A stretch of DNA of 36,418 nt from Desulfobacula sp. (GCA_012031875.1 JAAUSZ010000017.1:1-36418); one strand, 5' to 3'. Numbered from the stretch's first letter, positions 1-9,646 are shown. Translations and numbers: made by a program. The notes: generated from the letters alone by a model not told the origin.

Positions 1-913
1 TGCAACCAAATCAACGGTTCTATCACCGCCCAAGCAAACTGGTGGTCGTTCCCCTTATCAGTACAGCCTGAATGGTGGCGCATTTGGAAACGCTGCTACG
101 TTCAACAACTTAGCAGCAGGCACTTACAGCCTTCGCGTTCGAGATGCTAATGGTTGTGAAGATACAGAAAGTGTGAGTTTAGCAGGAGGTTCTAATCCAA
201 CTTTAAGCTCAACTACTACTCCACCAAGTTGCAACCAAACCAACGGTTCTATCACCGCCCAAGCAACTGGTGGTCGTTCCCCTTATCAGTACAGCCTGAA
301 TGGTGGCGCATTTGGAAATACGGCTACGTTCAACAACTTAGCAGCAGGCACTTACAGCCTTCGCGTTCGAGATGCTAATGGTTGTGAAGATACAGAAAGT
401 GTAAGTTTGTCAGGAGGTTCTAATCCAACTTTAAGCTCAACTACTACTCCACCAAGTTGCAACCAAACCAACGGTTCTATCACTGCCCAAGCAACTGGTG
501 GTCGTTCCCCTTATCAGTACAGCTTGAATGGTGGCGCATTTGGAAACACTGCTACGTTCAACAACTTAGCAGCAGGCACTTACAGCCTTCGCGTTCGAGA
601 TGCTAATGGTTGTGAAGATACAGAAAGTGTAAGTTTAGCAGGAGGTTCTAATCCAACTTTAAGCTCAACTACTACTCAACCAAGTTGCAACCAAACCAAC
701 GGTTCTATCACCGCTCGAGCAACTGGCGGTCGTTCCCCTTATCAGTACAGCTTGAATGGTGGCGCATTTGGAAACGCTGCTACGTTCAACAACTTAGCAG
801 CAGGCACTTATAGCCTTCGCGTTCGAGATGCTAATGGTTGTGAAGCGAATCAAAATGTCATTTTAGATAATAGCAGTGATAATTTAACAGTCATCCTTGC
901 AGGAGTAGTGCAA
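1..913 (+). repeat. Tandem 228-bp repeats encoding SprB modules
   Basis: Copies begin at about 1, 230, 458 and 686 with a 228-bp period (76 codons). The copies differ by only a few substitutions, such as CAACCA versus CCACCA and Gln versus Arg codons. The first has one extra A. After 913 the module continues only at protein level. The near identity points to recent duplication or gene conversion, and the true copy number may be collapsed in the assembly, because the array runs off the window edge. Confidence 0.9.
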
Positions 914-1969
914 CCAACTTGTGCAGGAAATGATGGTAGAATCACAGTACAAACTACGGGTGGAGAAGCTCCGTTAGCGTTTTCACTTAATGGAACGAAT
1001 TTTTCTAATACTGCCGTTTTCTCAGGATTGGCGCCTGGCAATTACAACATTTTTGTACGTGATGCTAAAGGTTGTCAAGCTTCTGCTAGTGTGGATTTGA
1101 ATGATCCTAAAGCCGGACTTATGAATGCAGCAATCAGTGTAGAAAGTAATTTGACGCAATGTATTGGACAATCGTTGAATATTTCTGGCAATTTACCACA
1201 AGGTACCTCTGGGCAATGGACTGCGATTCCTTCATTTGGTGTACAATTTGCAAACGCTAGTAGTAGAAATACCAACATTACTACCAGTCAATCAGGAACT
1301 TATACCATTAGCTGGACACTTTCTACTGGAATATGCCAGAATTACAGCAAGGCGCAATTTACTTTAACTGTGCCTCCTAAACCTGAAGCGGAAAACGATA
1401 GCGTACAAGATGTGAATAACGATATTGTGGTGCGTATTTTGGATAACGATATTACGTCAGAGCTAGTTGCTGTATCCATAATCGAAAATCCAAATTCGGG
1501 GACAGTGCAGGTGCGAAGCGATAACACAGTCCTGTATGCACCAAATCAAGGTGCTTCTGGCAACGACCGATTTACTTATCAAATATGCCTTACTACTTGC
1601 CCTGCGGTTTGCGATATTGCTACGGTTGATTTAGCGGTGGGAGATGGTGTGTGCGATTTGGACAACGTTGACGACCGCATTATTTTTCCAGAGGGTATTA
1701 CGCCAAACGGCGACGGTTTTAATGATTTTCTTAAATTCGTTATTGTAGATGAAATAGGCTGTCCAACGAATTATGCCAAGAGCGATATTTCTATTTATAA
1801 CCGCTGGAATGATAAAGTGTATCATCAAGAACCTTATCAAAATGCTTGGAACGGAACATCAAACGATGGGAAGGAACTACCACCTGGTACTTATTATTAT
1901 GCGCTCAGGGTAAGAAGAACAAATAAAAAGGATTATGTTCGTTTTGGGCATATCACTATTTTTAGATAA
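1..1969 (+). CDS. SprB-repeat adhesin-like protein, T9SS type B sorted (5' truncated by window)
   Basis: The C-terminal part of a very large cell-surface protein. The frame is open from base 2, but the first repeat has one extra A near base 37 (compare the later copies), so the start codon lies outside the window and the GTG at 173 is not a real start. It holds four nearly identical 76-residue SprB-type repeats (core YSLNGGAFGN, then LAAGTYSLRVRDANGCE) and a fifth, divergent copy. An Ig-like region follows (about residues 330-490 counted from base 173), including a segment with NDSVQDVNNDIVVRILDND typical of bacterial Ig/cadherin-like folds. The last 94 residues begin FPEGITPNGDGFNDF and match the gliding-motility-associated C-terminal domain, the type B signal of T9SS. 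SprB proteins are surface adhesins used in gliding by Flavobacterium relatives. Function as an adhesin is inferred from the family. Confidence 0.85.
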   Translation, partial: ATKSTVLSPPKQTGGRSPYQYSLNGGAFGNAATFNNLAAGTYSLRVRDANGCEDTESVSLAGGSNPTLSSTTTPPSCNQTNGSITAQATGGRSPYQYSLNGGAFGNTATFNNLAAGTYSLRVRDANGCEDTESVSLSGGSNPTLSSTTTPPSCNQTNGSITAQATGGRSPYQYSLNGGAFGNTATFNNLAAGTYSLRVRDANGCEDTESVSLAGGSNPTLSSTTTQPSCNQTNGSITARATGGRSPYQYSLNGGAFGNAATFNNLAAGTYSLRVRDANGCEANQNVILDNSSDNLTVILAGVVQPTCAGNDGRITVQTTGGEAPLAFSLNGTNFSNTAVFSGLAPGNYNIFVRDAKGCQASASVDLNDPKAGLMNAAISVESNLTQCIGQSLNISGNLPQGTSGQWTAIPSFGVQFANASSRNTNITTSQSGTYTISWTLSTGICQNYSKAQFTLTVPPKPEAENDSVQDVNNDIVVRILDNDITSELVAVSIIENPNSGTVQVRSDNTVLYAPNQGASGNDRFTYQICLTTCPAVCDIATVDLAVGDGVCDLDNVDDRIIFPEGITPNGDGFNDFLKFVIVDEIGCPTNYAKSDISIYNRWNDKVYHQEPYQNAWNGTSNDGKELPPGTYYYALRVRRTNKKDYVRFGHITIFR

Positions 1970-2023
1970 TGAATAGTCTATAAAACTTATTGTTCCTTCA
2001 CTAGCACATCAAATTACTACAAA

Positions 2024-2068
2024 AAAATAACCTCTGTTAAATTTAAAATTTAGCAGAGGTTATTTTTT
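2024..2068. terminator. Bidirectional terminator hairpin
   Basis: Perfect 13-bp arms (AAAATAACCTCTG at 2024-2036 and its complement at 2054-2066) with a 17-nt AT loop and a T-run on each strand. It lies between two convergent genes and can end both transcripts. Confidence 0.85.
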
Positions 2069-2102
2069 AGGCATCATCTTTCTTTAGCTGCATCGCTTAA
2101 CT

Positions 2103-3643
2103 TTAAGGATTGATGAAAAGGCGAACATTACTTCCACTCACCAGTGTGGTGTTGGGTAACAAAGTGATGCTAATATTAGACGAAATTTCGTAAGATTGTC
2201 CACTTTGCGTATTTCCTGTAATTCGGATGTCGCAGCTCTCATTGGTGATGCCTATTGGTATTGGATTGTTTAAGACCACAGGACAAGTATTGACTTGATA
2301 ACGTTTTGCATATACGCCCTGATAACTGCCATCTTGTACATAACTTTGCCAAGTCACCACAAAATCGCCATCGCTATCCAAAGCTACACTAGGTATTTGC
2401 TGGACAGAAGTAGTATAAGTGTTAATCTTAAACTCACTACTTTGTGCTACCCCCAAGTTGTTGTAAATTCTGGCATATACCCCGTAGTCGTCATTATCCT
2501 GACCATAACTTTGCCAAAACGACCTACAAAATCGCCACTATTATCCAAGTCAATATTAGGATTTGATTGCGAAAAAGACGTTGTAGCGTTAACTCTAAAT
2601 TCAGCACCTTGAGTTGCACCAGTGTTGCTGTATCGTTGTGCATACACACCGTACTCGCTACCATCTTGATAGTAGCTTTGCCAAGCCACTACAAAATCGC
2701 CATCACTATCCATAGACACACTTGGGCTACCTTGTAACAATAAGGTATTGGAGTTGACCCGAAATTCGCTGTTCACGGCTGAACCCATCTTGTTAAATCG
2801 TTGAGCATACACGCCATAGTCACTACCATCTTGAGCCGAACTTTGCCAAGCCACTACAAAATCACCGTCGTCATCCATCGCTACGGCTGACGTATTCTGA
2901 AAACCTGCGTCAGTAGTATTCACTTGAAAATCCACATCTTGAGCCACTCCAGTACGGTCGTAACGACGAGCAAAAATACCAAGACCATCAGCATCTATAC
3001 CTGTCCAAACTACTACAAAATCCCCGTCACTATCCATTGCCACACTTGGCGAGTCTTGAGAACCTGTTGTCACAGCGTTAACCTTAAATTCACCACCCAA
3101 AGGCACTCCAGCATTGTTATAGCGTTGCGCATATATCCCGTCGTAGCTGCCGTCGGCGCTCTGCCAAACCACCACAAAATCACCATCGCTATCCATTGCT
3201 ACTTTGGGGTTGATTTGCAGTCCACTGGTGGTGGTGTTTACCTTAAATTCACTCCCTTGAGCCGCTCCAGTATTGTTGTAGCGTTGTGCAAAAATACCAA
3301 AACCATCTCCATCTTGAGAGCCACCACTTTCCCAAACCACTACAAAGTCACCATCACTGTCTATCGCTACACTAGGAACTTGTTGGTTGTTGGTGGTCGT
3401 AGCATTTACTTTAAATTCATTGCCTTGAATTAGCGTTTGCGCGCCAAGATGTGCATTTGAATAGAGTATAGCTGTACTCAAGGTAGCCGCGTAACCCAAT
3501 CGTACTAATTGTTTCTCGTAGCGCAACAAACAACGTAAATTGGGCGACTGCTGAATTGATTTCGCCAATTCCAAACGGGTTGCTAATTTCCTGTACTTTT
3601 GGTACAGGAATCGGCCACGACTTGTGTTTACACTAAATTTCAT
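2103..3643 (-). CDS. Secreted seven-repeat protein (DGDFVVVW repeats), frameshifted
   Basis: Function unknown. The N-terminus is basic and has a hydrophobic stretch (about residues 48-66), suggesting export. Seven repeats of about 53 residues follow, each with the pattern VN.TT...Q..P.VAMDSDGDFVVVWQS...DG..GIYAQRYN. They probably form beta-sheet or beta-propeller blades; acidic DSDGD motifs could bind calcium (inference). The C-terminal 60 residues (ESCDIRITGNTQSGQSYE...) resemble the beta-rich C-terminal stack domain seen on Bacteroidota surface proteins. The frame breaks near 2521, in repeat 6, where one base is missing. Restoring it joins the 398- and 117-residue pieces into about 513 residues with a complete seventh repeat. 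Start is ATG at 3643; no clear Shine-Dalgarno, as usual in Bacteroidota. Confidence 0.75.
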
Positions 3644-3925
3644 ATCAATTAATTTTATACGGTTTGACTGTTACAAGGTTAGTTGTACGCACTTGTAGCA
3701 GATGAAATAGAAGTATTGCACTGCACCTGAACGGACTTTTGGAAAAATACAAATCTTGGCATGAACTAAGACGACATGAGTTCAAACTTGATTGGACTTT
3801 TATTCAAAAATCATAAATCGCTCTACACATATAACCCTACTTGATTATTGTTACCAAAGTCAAACAAAAATATTTTTGATAAGAGGAGAGAAGAGAGGAA
3901 TAAATTTATAAGTTATTGACTAGTA
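3644..3925. other. Non-coding AT-rich upstream region
   Basis: Upstream of the minus-strand repeat protein. I see no ORF of substance and no clear TAnnTTTG promoter. It continues into the IS-like remnant. Confidence 0.4.
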
Positions 3926-4110
3926 TGGTGCTACCCAAAAATTGGACAGGTAATTAAGGTGAAAGATAATTAACTTTACACTTAAAATTAATTTCACAAG
4001 AATGAAAAAAACGAGATGATGTCACAGTTCAAAATTCAAAAGTAAAGTGGCAATTCGAAGCCATAAAATCTAAACTTTACCTCTCAGCTCTAAAAGCCGC
4101 TTTCAAATAA
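3926..4110 (+). mobile_element. Decayed IS3-family left end with orfA remnant
   Basis: The segment starts with TGGTGCTACCCAAAAATTGG followed by ACAG, which resembles the terminal inverted repeats of Bacteroidota IS3-type elements. It continues to an ATG at 4002 and a broken reading frame. Reading across one or two frameshifts gives MKKTR, MMSQFKIQK and then WQFEAIKSKLYLSALKAAFK. This follows the helix-turn-helix start of IS3 OrfA transposases (SQFK..KVA.EAIK..LTLSEL...F). The frame ends at 4110. No orfB or right end is visible before mreD, so this is a fragment. The match was made by eye, so confidence is moderate. Confidence 0.45.
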
Positions 4111-4121
4111 CTTTATCTCAT

Positions 4122-4143
4122 GCAGCCGCCAGAAGAGGGCTGC
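4122..4143. other. Small GC-rich hairpin downstream of mreD
   Basis: GCAGCC and GGCTGC arms flank a short loop about 40 bases past the mreD stop codon. It may be a terminator for the mre genes, or the end of the adjoining IS remnant. There is no strong T-run. Confidence 0.3.
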
Positions 4144-4184
4144 GCAATGTACTTACTAACAAATAACTGGCTGGATAATACAAG

Positions 4185-4706
4185 TTAATCCAACCTTCCA
4201 AAGATAGTTTGTTGTACCAAGATAATTAAGCCGGAAGCCAGAAAGCTAGAAATACTATGTTTTAAAATTTCCGCCCAATAAGCGTAAGTAAAAAATTCGA
4301 CCGAAAAGTAGAAAAATAAATGGATGAAAAGTAAGATACTCGTGTAGCGAATGAACCAAGCAAGACCCATTCTAGCTCGAGTTGGACTAAAATTAATGTT
4401 GTATCCTCCTTTTGGAGAAAGCCATCGAATGACACTGGCGCGAATGAAGGCAGTGAAAGTGGAAGCTGCTGCATGAATACCTAGCGAATCGTAAAAAAAG
4501 TCAACGGTCAATCCAACAACGAATCCCAATAAAATAACCAAACCTTTGGGCGTGCGCAAGGGAAGTAAAAAGATAAACAGTGGGTAAATCAAAAAATGAA
4601 AAGACCGCCAGTAACCTTCACCAATACGCACGTATTGTAGCACTAGCACTTGAAGCAGTACCAGCAAAACAAAGCGAACAATATTGGTCATAATAATACT
4701 ATTCAT
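4185..4706 (-). CDS. mreD: Rod-shape-determining protein MreD
   Basis: Integral membrane partner of MreC and MreB in the elongasome, which directs lateral wall synthesis. The 173-residue protein has about five hydrophobic segments. It begins MNSIIMTNIVRFVLLVLLQV and has the family's pattern of short loops (FLLPLRTPKGLVILLGFVVGLTVDFFYDSLGIHAAAS). MreD is poorly conserved; identity rests on this PxxxxxLLGFxxGLxxDxFxxxxGxHA-like segment and on its position directly after mreC, with an 8-bp gene overlap that implies translational coupling. Confidence 0.85.
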   Translation of the reverse strand: MNSIIMTNIVRFVLLVLLQVLVLQYVRIGEGYWRSFHFLIYPLFIFLLPLRTPKGLVILLGFVVGLTVDFFYDSLGIHAAASTFTAFIRASVIRWLSPKGGYNINFSPTRARMGLAWFIRYTSILLFIHLFFYFSVEFFTYAYWAEILKHSISSFLASGLIILVQQTIFGRLD

Positions 4707-5526
4707 CGGGTATTTCGCTTTCTAGATGACGGATTTCTTCTTTTTTTAGAAAATTGACGACGTAAACATACCGAATTTTAGATAAGTCTTCAAACAGTTC
4801 TACATCTATTTCATAAGCATAACTTCCCAACTCCTGACGAAAAGTATCCACGATTCCGATAGGAATACCTGTTGGAAAGATAGTAGAATAGCCTGTAGTA
4901 TGAATAGTATCTCCTACTAAAATATCTGCATGAAGTGGAATATCTTTAAGTAGCATCTTTTTAGGGTTTTTTCCACGCCAAACCAAAGGACCAAAATAGC
5001 CACTCCGCCTAATGGCAGCATTTACTTGAGCATTGCGATGCAAAATAGACATTACCTGCGCATAATTATCCGTCACCCGAAGTACGATTCCTACTGCTCC
5101 TTTTGACGTAATGACTCCCATGTGTTCTGAAATGCCATGTTTTTTCCCTCGATTGATAGTCAAATAGTTGTTGTTCTTATTAATAGAGTTATTAATAACA
5201 CGCGCAGATACGTACTTGTAAACTTGTGAAGTATCTTGAGGTAAGGAATCTTTAGGTTGAAAGGTGGGTTGCTGATACCTTTCTAACTCGGTGCGAAGCC
5301 GTGCATTTTCACTATTTAAACTATCTGCCCAAACTCCAATGTAGAAAAAACGCTTTACATCCCCTAGCACTTCATAGGTAGAGCCAACTATACGGTTAGC
5401 GGAACTGAACAAAATCAACTGTTGCTGGTCATTGAATAGCACTACAAAATAAAATGCAATACTTTCGAGCAGCAAAAGCAGCAAGATGTTGCCGAACCGT
5501 CCAAAAAGTATTATGAAGAAGCGCAT
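4699..5526 (-). CDS. mreC: Rod-shape-determining protein MreC
   Basis: Periplasmic scaffold of the elongasome. The protein has 275 residues, within the usual range. One N-terminal membrane helix (about residues 8-32, GRFGNILLLLLLESIAFYFV) is followed by a coiled-coil linker (about 70-90, NSENARLRTELERY) and the two beta-barrel domains, with the conserved NRGKKHGISEHMGVIT, GAVGIVLRV and GDTIHTTGYSTIFPTGIPIG segments. It starts at ATG 5526 and overlaps mreD by 8 bp. It lies 187 bp after mreB, so all three are probably transcribed together. No frameshift is seen. Confidence 0.93.
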   Translation of the reverse strand: MRFFIILFGRFGNILLLLLLESIAFYFVVLFNDQQQLILFSSANRIVGSTYEVLGDVKRFFYIGVWADSLNSENARLRTELERYQQPTFQPKDSLPQDTSQVYKYVSARVINNSINKNNNYLTINRGKKHGISEHMGVITSKGAVGIVLRVTDNYAQVMSILHRNAQVNAAIRRSGYFGPLVWRGKNPKKMLLKDIPLHADILVGDTIHTTGYSTIFPTGIPIGIVDTFRQELGSYAYEIDVELFEDLSKIRYVYVVNFLKKEEIRHLESEIPDE

Positions 5527-5643
5527 GATGGCAACTGTGTTCTAAGGAATGAATAATAGGCGTATGCAAACCATGTAAATCAACCCTGAAAGTCTGGCAA
5601 ATCATTTGAGCCTTACGATGACCGGGAGTTTAAATTTAGTTTA

Positions 5644-5681
5644 GCAATAGAAGCATTATGCTAACGATGATACTTTCTATT
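5644..5681 (-). other. Hairpin between mreB and mreC
   Basis: Arms GCAATAGAA (5644-5652) and TTCTATTGC (5673-5681) enclose a 20-nt loop in the mreB-mreC gap. No T-run follows, so it may modulate readthrough or mRNA stability and is not clearly a terminator. Confidence 0.3.
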
Positions 5682-5712
5682 GCCCAATTAAATTTTTAGT
5701 TTCCTTGTATTT

Positions 5713-6744
5713 CTAAACATTTTTCCTGTCAATCAAAAAAGAAAATCGGTCTGTATTTTTCAAAGCGATACCCGTTCCCCTGACTACTGCACGAAGTGGG
5801 TCATCCGCTACATGTACAGTAAGGCGAGTGCGTTGAGCGATACGCTTATCTAGTCCCCTCAACAAAGCGCCACCTCCTGTAAGGTAAATCCCCGTTTTGT
5901 AAATATCTGCTGCCAATTCAGGTGGCGTAGCCTCCAAGGCTTTCAGTACTGCATCTTCTACTTTAGAAATGGACTTATCTAAACAGCCCGCTATTTCTGA
6001 ATAATTTACAGTAATTTGCTTGGGGATACCTGTCATTAAATCACGCCCGTTCACTGCAATATCATCTGGTGGATTATCTAATTCCGTGAGTGCAGAACCT
6101 ACCTCAATTTTTATTTTCTCCGCCGTTCTTTCTCCAATTAAAATATTGTGTTGATGGCGCATGTAAGTCATAATATCACTTGTAAACTCATCACCAGCTA
6201 TACGAATGGATTGGTCACAAACAATACCTGATAAAGCAATCACCGCAATTTCAGTAGTACCACCTCCTATATCAATCACCATATTACCTACGGGTTCTTC
6301 TACATCTAGCCCGATACCCAGTGCTGCGGCAAGGGGTTCATATATTAGATAGGTTTCTTTTGAATCCACATGGTCAGCAGATTCAAACACCGCTCTTTTT
6401 TCCACTTCCGTGATGCCAGAAGGAATGCAGATTACCATTTTCAAATGGGAAAAAAGTCGTCTCCTTTTTCCAATCATTTGAATCATTCCTTTAATCATGT
6501 TTTCGGCCGCCGTAAAATCTGCAATCACGCCATCTTTAAGGGGACGCACGGTTTTTATACTTTCGTGGGTTTTTTCGTGCATTTGCATCGCTTTGTGTCC
6601 CACAGCTATGGTCTGCCCTGTTTTTCTGTCAATCGCCACAATAGATGGTTCGTCCACTACTATTTTGCCGTCTTGTATAATCAAAGTGTTAGCAGTTCCC
6701 AAGTCAATAGCCAGTTCCTGCGTAAATAAGCTAAAAAATTTCAT
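5713..6744 (-). CDS. mreB: Rod-shape-determining actin homologue MreB
   Basis: Bacterial actin that forms membrane-bound filaments and positions the wall synthesis machinery. Full length (343 residues). The actin-fold nucleotide motifs are visible: phosphate 1 DLGTANTLI (about residues 16-24), phosphate 2 NMVIDIGGGTTEIAVI (about 163-178) and the adenosine motif YLTGGGALLRGLDKRI (about 288-303). The N-terminal MKFFSLFTQELAIDLG is typical of Bacteroidota MreB. Start is ATG at 6744, with mreC and mreD following on the same strand. The unusually AT-rich 600-bp upstream region probably holds the operon promoter. Confidence 0.97.
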   Translation of the reverse strand: MKFFSLFTQELAIDLGTANTLIIQDGKIVVDEPSIVAIDRKTGQTIAVGHKAMQMHEKTHESIKTVRPLKDGVIADFTAAENMIKGMIQMIGKRRRLFSHLKMVICIPSGITEVEKRAVFESADHVDSKETYLIYEPLAAALGIGLDVEEPVGNMVIDIGGGTTEIAVIALSGIVCDQSIRIAGDEFTSDIMTYMRHQHNILIGERTAEKIKIEVGSALTELDNPPDDIAVNGRDLMTGIPKQITVNYSEIAGCLDKSISKVEDAVLKALEATPPELAADIYKTGIYLTGGGALLRGLDKRIAQRTRLTVHVADDPLRAVVRGTGIALKNTDRFSFLIDRKNV

Positions 6745-7282
6745 GCAATAAAAAAATTGCTCAAAGTTAAAAAATGAGGCAGTAACATAACGTGCTTCGA
6801 TTCATTCAATTCTTTATTTGGTTATTTTTTTTGTTCAAAATTATCTTTTGACCTATTTCGTAATTAATAGCCATTAATTGATTTTTTTATTTATGATTAC
6901 TGTTATTATGTATTCATTTTTTGTAGTTTATTTTTTATTATGTTGTTTAAAATGGATATTTCGTCTAAAGATTATATTTTATTTTGAATACTTATTAACG
7001 ATTTTTTGAAAAAAATATTAGTCAGAGCCGCAGCATAAAGTTACACAAGCAGAATGAATAATTTATAATTACGTTGCTTAAAACTTTGTCGCAAAGGAAA
7101 AGATTTTTTAAAACAAAAAAACAATGATAATCAAGAATTGCCCAATAAAAAGGGAATAGAGACTAATTTTTAGATCAAAACACCGTAATTAAGATTTACA
7201 GGTTGTGGGAGGAAGAAGTTGCTTAGGAGTGTCCGCCATTTAGATATTTGTAGATTGCATTGAGTATTTTGCAGGCAAGCCA
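6745..7282. other. Long AT-rich intergenic region upstream of mreB
   Basis: About 540 bases with no credible ORF. On the minus strand a TAACTTTG box (6769-6762), resembling the Bacteroidota -7 element TAnnTTTG, lies 18 bases before mreB, but the matching -33 TTG is not clear. Long A/T runs occur throughout. I see no RNA gene. Confidence 0.35.
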
Positions 7283-7334
7283 TTTATGCCTAAATTTGTG
7301 GAAGTGGTATGTTGTTCACAAATTTAGGCATAAA
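7283..7334 (-). terminator. 18-bp perfect inverted repeat after the protease gene
   Basis: TTTATGCCTAAATTTGTG at 7283-7300 is repeated in exact reverse complement at 7317-7334 around a 16-nt loop. It lies 26 bases past the stop codon of the minus-strand metalloprotease, so it probably ends that transcript. No long T-run follows it on that strand. Confidence 0.6.
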
Positions 7335-7359
7335 AGACATAAGCAACCCCATGATAAGG

Positions 7360-8828
7360 CTATTCCAACACGATTTTTCTTACAAATTGTTGATTGGCAA
7401 TAACTACCCTCAATAAATAAATACCAGAGGAATGGTTTTCGATTGGTATTTGCAGGGTGTTATTGAAGCTGCGCCCGTACTCGTTCCGCATCACTAATTG
7501 ACCTGTGATGTCATATAGTTCTACACGCAAATCATCTCTAATTATATCTTTTAATTCAATTTGCAAATAACCAGGAACGGCTAACAACGTTGGTGTGACT
7601 GTCACTTGGCGCTCATCCAAATTAATAGTAGCTGTTGCATCCAGCACCGTTGTAAATGAATTTCTTGATGAAAAAGTATTACAAGTGGAGTAATTATTGT
7701 AAGGCAAAATACGCCAATAGTATCTTCTATTTGAAGGTAATTCTTTAATTGTCAAATTAGTAGCAGTAATAATAGTATCCAATTCTAGTACGCTGAAGGT
7801 CGGAAGTCGGCTCACTTGAAGAATATAATTCGTCGCATTTGTGACGGGTAGCCACTCAAAAAAGATATTTTGAAAACCAACGCTTTGGTTATTCTCTGGC
7901 AGCGTTAGCGTGATTGGCGCATTTGCTTCAATAGGTGCGTCCGAGATAGTACGATTGATTAACCCCACTTTTTGACTAAAAATATTGGCACGCATCGCCT
8001 GAATTTGTTCAAGCGAAAAACGAGACTGGCAATTGTCGTCAGAATATCCCATAATGAATGAGCCATCAGAAGTAAAGCTCATGCCATTAGGGTCTATTTG
8101 CTGAATAGAACTTCTTTGCATTCCAGTACAGTTCCATCTATTACTTAAATAATCAGGTTGAGTATCACAGAATCTATCTCCTGCCTCTTCGCAATTGCTC
8201 TTATCTAATAATTCCACCAGAATAGAGTCGTTACCTCTTTTAACATATTTAGGTGCAGGTAATTTAAAATCATAATCTGAACTTTCTTCCCAACCTCGAA
8301 AAGTATGTGGCAGAGAAAGTGCATGTCCTAGTTCATGTGACCAAGTTCGTTCTCCAGAATTAGAGCAGCTATTCTGTACTACTACTGCAATTGAATTGAT
8401 ATTTGCATAACCACAAGCATTGGCAGCATTACTTACGAAGTAGCAATTCATCGTATTTACCACGTTATTTCTACTGCGCATCTCTGCTCCTGTAGTAAAA
8501 TTATCATGATTATACCATGCAGTGCGTTTTATGTATCGAATGTCTTTGATAAAAAACTGAATATTAGAACTTGCAAAGTCGTCATTTACTACACAAAGTG
8601 CGTCCAACAAATCACGGATGACAAAAAATCCTTGTCCTTCATCCGTACCCAGTAAATGAATAGTCATTGGTATATAAACCAATTCATTATTCCCTTTCTC
8701 ATAAAGATGAGGCTGTTCTTGATAGGTTCTAAGCCATTTATTGTCCTCATCGGGTGTGGCACAATAGTTTTTTGGGCGTAAATACATGTGGATAGTGCTA
8801 ATAATAGGATGCTCAACCAAATTTTCAT
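7360..8828 (-). CDS. Secreted M43-type (pappalysin-like) metalloprotease, T9SS type A; frameshifted near start
   Basis: Zinc endopeptidase of the cytophagalysin/pappalysin family, likely extracellular. The true start is ATG at 8828 in another frame, giving MKIWLSILLLALSTCIYAQK, a clear signal peptide. One A is missing from the run near 8770 (CCCAAAAAAC), after which the frame continues NYCATPDEDNKW. Corrected length is about 489 residues. The zinc site HELGHALSLPH (H165, E166, H169, H175 in corrected numbering) is followed by FCDTQPDY and by SFTSDGSFIMGYSDDNC, which has the Met-turn seen in this clan. A fibronectin-III-like module follows at about 300-390. The last 75 residues (LRVELYDITGQLVMRNEYG ... 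GIYLLRVVIANQQFVRKIVLE) are a type A T9SS sorting domain. The gene stands alone and a hairpin follows it. Confidence 0.9.
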
Positions 8829-9125
8829 ATAATAATTATGATTTTATCAACATTCAAGGATAATTATGAAATCACACAGAAACTACAAATAAACGCGATT
8901 TTTCCCAAATAGATTGAATAAAAATTTGATTTTTAAGTAAAAATATAAAAATTTTTAACCGTTATTCATAACGTGATATTCTTCTGGGAATGTGTAATAA
9001 ATAAAATATCATTTTACTTTTACAACTCATCTATCATCAAATAACAACTCGCAATTCATTACTCCTGATTTACATCTCATCATCTATCGCTGTTCTTTTT
9101 AATATGGTTTAATCGTCTGACCATT
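8829..9125. other. AT-rich gap between hisA fragment and protease
   Basis: Just under 300 bases, very AT-rich. I see no ORF, RNA gene or clear promoter box. Confidence 0.4.
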
Positions 9126-9540
9126 TTAGAAAGCGTGGTAACTTTCGATATCCGATAAGGTGATTTTTCCCTCATAAATAGCTTTACCGACAATAGCCCC
9201 AAAACATTGCATTTCGGCAAGCCGAACAACATCGCTCATAGAAGAAACGCCGCCACTAGCAATCAATAATAGAGAGGGAATAGAACTCCTGATTTCTTGA
9301 TATAACTCCAACGAAGTGCCTTGCAGCATACCATCTTTAGCAATGTCGGTACAAATAGCATATCGCACTCCTTTTGAAACATAATCTTGTAGAAAAGAAG
9401 TTAACTCCAACTCGCTTTGTTCTTGCCAGCCATTAATTGCCACTTTTTTGTTTGCTGCGTCTGCACCAAGTATGATACGTTCCGCTCCATAGCTATCTAG
9501 CCAACTCAAAAAAGTAGAGGGTGCTGCATACAAACAAATT
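9126..9540 (-). pseudogene. hisA: hisA 3' fragment (ProFAR isomerase), first half missing
   Basis: HisA interconverts ProFAR and PRFAR in histidine synthesis as a single (beta/alpha)8 barrel of about 240 residues. Only the C-terminal 135 or so residues are here: PSTFLSWLDSYGAERIILGADA, then VAINGWQE, YAICTDIAKDGMLQG with the second catalytic Asp, and LLLIASGGVSSMSDV. The homologous frame can be followed upstream only to about 9540, where a TAA stop interrupts it. The missing 100-plus residues (the first catalytic Asp and the first phosphate loop) are not in any frame of the 106 bases before the next gene. The fragment could not be active alone. It is either a genuine deletion or an assembly join; two hairpins lie exactly at the break. 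Confidence 0.85.
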
Positions 9541-9559
9541 TAAAGTATTTTTGCTAGTG

Positions 9560-9640
9560 GACGCACCAAGTTGAGCCTGTTTCATGGCTTGCTTGGTGCG
9601 TCTAAATTAGCACGTCAAATTCTTCAGACCTTTCGACGTG
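9560..9640. repeat. Two adjacent inverted repeats at the hisA break
   Basis: GACGCACCAAG (9560-9570) pairs perfectly with 9592-9602 around a 21-nt loop. CACGTC (9611-9616) pairs with 9635-9640. They fill the space between the SIMPL-like gene and the broken hisA. They could be terminators for the SIMPL-like gene, although neither has a T-run, or scars of a rearrangement. Confidence 0.55.
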
Positions 9641-9646
9641 AATGGC

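Noticed and set aside
1-913. CRISPR array from the regular repeats
   Set aside because: The 228-bp units are in-frame protein repeats without spacers.
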